Positions 6,801-7,640 of a stretch of DNA of 7,640 nucleotides are shown piece by piece. The stretch is from the NCBI GenBank assembly GCA_900769905.1, contig CAAGIL010000206.1, positions 1-7,640 on the forward strand, given 5' to 3'. The stretch is from Rikenellaceae bacterium. Its GTDB lineage: Bacteria; Bacteroidota; Bacteroidia; Bacteroidales; UBA932. The notes below the pieces were generated by a model. The model was given only the letters and a program-made list of their open reading frames with translations, was not told where the DNA came from and ran no database searches. The position numbers and the translations under genes were made by a program. Every line of letters starts with the position of its first letter. Position 1 is the first letter of the stretch.

Positions 6801-7421
6801 AGACTTCCTATGCTGCGCCAGGCGGAAGACAAGGGCCTGTCCCTGAGCGACTTCGTTGCCCCGGAGGCATACGGTTTCGACTCCCCTGCCGGAATGTTCG
6901 CCATCAGCGTGCACGCCAAGGGCGGACACAAGGAGGGCTGCGGCTCCCCTGCCGGAATGGTCGTAACCAGTGTGCAGGACAAGGGTGGCCACCAGGTAGG
7001 CTGCGACTGCCCTGCCTGCAGGAGCGAGTACACTCCAATGCTGGAGCGCTCAGTCCGTCTGACCCTTGCAGAGGCCGCATCGCTTTGGCTGGACGAGGAA
7101 CTCAAAAGGCAGATGAAAGGTAAAGACATCCCTGCCTGCAAAATCATCAAGCCTGCCGCGGGCTATGCCAGCTGCCCTGACCATTCCCTCAAAAGGGATA
7201 TACTTCGCCTGCTCCCGGGAGCCGAGGCCCTGGGCATAGAGCTCACGGCCAGCTGCGCGATGATTCCGGATGCCAGCATCTGCGGCCTGATTTTCGCCCA
7301 TCCGGAGGCCTCCTACCCGGAAATCCGTCGTCTGGACAGTGAGGCTCTCGATGCCTACGCCGCCAGGCGCTCCTTCACCGAAGCCGAAAAGGCCCTCTTC
7401 CTCAACAGCCTCAGGAAATAG
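3876..7421 (+). CDS. metH: Cobalamin-dependent methionine synthase, full length
   Basis: The 1181-residue enzyme transfers the methyl group of 5-methyl-THF to homocysteine via methylcobalamin. All modules are present in order. The homocysteine/zinc domain (about 1-300) has ligands Cys217, Cys280 and Cys281 (NCSLG; GGCCGTTPDH). The pterin domain (about 325-590) carries NFTNVGERTN, DINMDDAMLD and MVDSSHW. A Ser/Ala-rich linker leads to the B12 cap (about 632-712, EGPLMNGM, MFLPQVVKSAKVM). The B12-binding domain (about 720-850) has the DVHDIGKN motif with cobalt-ligating His733, then SGLITPS (778-784) and IGGATTS (806-812). The reactivation domain (about 880-1181) has DW (911-912), LSLSDFVAP and SCAMIPDASICGLIFAHPEASY. 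Two oddities lie in this last domain: a 63-bp tandem duplication (residues 1003-1044) leading into a Cys-rich CDCPAC, and Lys1092 where the AdoMet motif RxxxGY normally has Arg (KPAAGY, 1092-1097). Length is close to E. coli MetH (1227). It overlaps metF by one base and is co-transcribed. Confidence 0.96.
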   Translation: MQDILGALGERILILDGAMGTMLQSRGLSGNSEEFNLTAAATVEEIHRAYIEAGADIIETNSFSANRISQSEYGRSEDAAAMALASARIAVSAARSAGRKVWVAGSIGPSGKSLTLAQDLSDPGYRRYSFDDMVLAYGEQMHALIEGGVDLLLLETCFDALNAKAAIYALSKMDRQVPLMISASASDRSGRTLTGQTIEAFYRSVEHASPLSFGLNCSLGAEELSPMVEDVARWAECAVSCHPNAGLPNEMGAYDQSPEQMAEAVGRMAGKGLLNIVGGCCGTTPDHIRAIAEAVSGAAPRRIPELRECLHVSGLEAVSVDKSLNFTNVGERTNVAGSRKFAKLIAAGDYDSALQVAAGQIENGADIIDINMDDAMLDSRAEMEKFLRYISGEPAVARAAIMVDSSHWDTILAGLKNAQGKCIVNSISLKEGEEAFLHKAREIKALGAAVVVMAFDEQGQATDYQRKIDICARAYRLLTEEVGFRRSDIIFDVNVLSVGTGIAEHARYGIDFIEAVRWIKGNLPGALCSGGISNLSFAFRGNNAVREAMHSVFLYHATAAGLDMGIVNPGMLRIYDDIEPGLLRAVEDVILDRDPGATERLIELASAMMEAKAADSGSQTSASAAEVPSAPVGERIVKALVRGGSTSLEADILECLKEKGRAVDVIEGPLMNGMARVGELFAEGKMFLPQVVKSAKVMRDAVAVLRPYMEQDSSRSSSAKPKILMATVKGDVHDIGKNITGIVMGCNGFEVTDLGVMVPKETILEQAALTGADIIGVSGLITPSLYQMEELCREMSARGLDTPLLIGGATTSALHTAVKLAPLYDHVFYGPDASASAVLAGRLMSDRNGTEAEEHEKQRKLREMYESRDAARAEAPLRREPFPADSFLKGAFFENIEARSFSIGELLPYFDWQLFYAIWGVKPGTKESEEEMARLNSDAVEAIDRMIKGDACRITLCARFDACHAEGDEIVSADFRLPMLRQAEDKGLSLSDFVAPEAYGFDSPAGMFAISVHAKGGHKEGCGSPAGMVVTSVQDKGGHQVGCDCPACRSEYTPMLERSVRLTLAEAASLWLDEELKRQMKGKDIPACKIIKPAAGYASCPDHSLKRDILRLLPGAEALGIELTASCAMIPDASICGLIFAHPEASYPEIRRLDSEALDAYAARRSFTEAEKALFLNSLRK
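6881..6943 (+). repeat. metH: metH in-frame 63-bp tandem repeat, copy 1
   Basis: This 63-bp unit encodes SPAGMFAISVHAKGGHKEGCG (residues 1003-1023). It begins CTCCCCTGCCGGAATG and is followed directly by copy 2. The FAIS strand appears to align with the 'GAFAVTAG' strand of the canonical activation domain, so this copy is probably the ancestral segment (inference). Confidence 0.85.
6944..7006 (+). repeat. metH: metH in-frame 63-bp tandem repeat, copy 2
   Basis: Copy 2 encodes SPAGMVVTSVQDKGGHQVGCD (1024-1044). By manual alignment it matches copy 1 at 50 of 63 bases, with 13 substitutions and no gaps. Many differences change the amino acid, but SPAGM, KGGH and GC are kept in both. A degenerate third start (TGCCCTGCCTGC, encoding CPAC) follows at 7008. 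The divergence shows it is an old duplication rather than an assembly artefact. Confidence 0.85.
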
Positions 7422-7450
7422 CGCAGGGGTTTGTCCGGTCATCAGGGGCT

Positions 7451-7526
7451 CCCGGGATCAAAACCCGCATTCCTGAGCCCGCAGAGCTCTTTCCGACGGC
7501 CTCCCTGGATCAGATTAGGCGTTTCC
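7451..7526. repeat. Intergenic repeat with hairpin, copy 1
   Basis: This 76-base unit lies 29 bases after the metH stop and recurs 115 bases downstream. Hand alignment to copy 2 shows 6 substitutions and 1 indel. Inside, CGGGATCA (7453-7460) and TGAGCCCG (7474-7481) form an 8-bp stem with one mismatch around a 13-base loop. No U-tract follows, so it is not an obvious terminator, though it could stabilise the metF-metH 3' end. Confidence 0.75.
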
Positions 7527-7565
7527 AAGCCCAAACACCCCTCTCTAGCCCCTTCGCAAGCCCTT

Positions 7566-7640
7566 CCCGGGCTCAAAACTCGCATTCCTGAGCCCGCAGG
7601 CCCTTTCCGACTGCCTCCCTGGATCAGATTTGGCATTTCC
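7566..7640. repeat. Intergenic repeat with hairpin, copy 2 (may continue past the window)
   Basis: Second copy, 75 bases to the window edge. Its stem is perfect: CGGGCTCA (7568-7575) pairs with TGAGCCCG (7589-7596) around a 13-base loop. The stretch CTCCCTGGATCAGATT and the final TTTCC are shared with copy 1. The 39-base spacer between copies (7527-7565) is C-rich, contains two AAGCCC words, and shows no gene. The open frame running through both copies on the minus strand is a by-product of the repetition. Confidence 0.75.

Noticed and set aside
7422..7481. Intrinsic terminator for metF-metH
   Set aside because: The stem at 7453-7481 lacks a following U-tract; a terminator cannot be supported from the sequence alone.
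7442..7636. Small leftward open frame with repeated 'PNLIQGG' peptides after metH
   Set aside because: It is a read-through of the two DNA repeats with no start signal or known family; the repetition is at the DNA level.
7451..7640. CRISPR array
   Set aside because: Only two copies of ~75 bases with a 39-base spacer, imperfect repeats and no cas genes.

Overview
This window looks like chromosomal DNA of a GC-rich member of the Bacteroidales (Bacteroidota). The evidence is indirect. Two AT-rich stretches in the only divergent intergenic region match the Bacteroidota -7 promoter consensus TAnnTTTG, one per strand. Most starts lack a strong Shine-Dalgarno sequence. The leftmost gene set (NTP_transf_5-type nucleotidyltransferase, HPr-kinase/PEPCK-like kinase, S24/S26-type peptidase) is a combination I associate with Bacteroidales. 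High GC with frequent AGG and CGC arginine codons would fit Alistipes/Rikenellaceae-like lineages, but that is a guess; no rRNA or other phylogenetic marker is present.

Layout. The left 2.9 kb reads leftward: an SDR oxidoreductase (2862-2110), a 45-bp gap holding a 16-bp perfect palindrome, a nucleotidyltransferase-fold protein (2064-940), an HPr-kinase-like P-loop protein (943-62), and the first 21 codons of a protein resembling S24/S26 peptidases (65 to the window edge). The last two junctions are ATGA stop/start overlaps, so these three genes form one translationally coupled cassette that continues beyond base 1. The right 4.5 kb reads rightward: metF (2944-3876), overlapping by one base with metH (3876-7421). 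An 81-bp AT-rich divergent promoter region separates the two blocks. After metH, two imperfect copies of a ~75-bp hairpin-bearing repeat occupy the last 190 bases.

How the genes work together. MetF makes 5-methyltetrahydrofolate, and MetH uses it to methylate homocysteine to methionine through cobalamin, so the right-hand pair is a self-contained methyl-supply operon. The left-hand cassette has no established function. Its kinase and nucleotidyltransferase families also occur as tailoring genes in paeninodin-type lasso-peptide clusters, which makes a peptide- or protein-modifying role a reasonable but untested hypothesis. The SDR may be transcribed with it or may be an unrelated upstream gene.

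The most unusual sequence features are a 63-bp in-frame tandem duplication in the MetH activation domain, a Lys in place of Arg in the MetH AdoMet-binding RxxxGY motif, the near-leaderless predicted metF transcript, and the 3' intergenic repeat pair.
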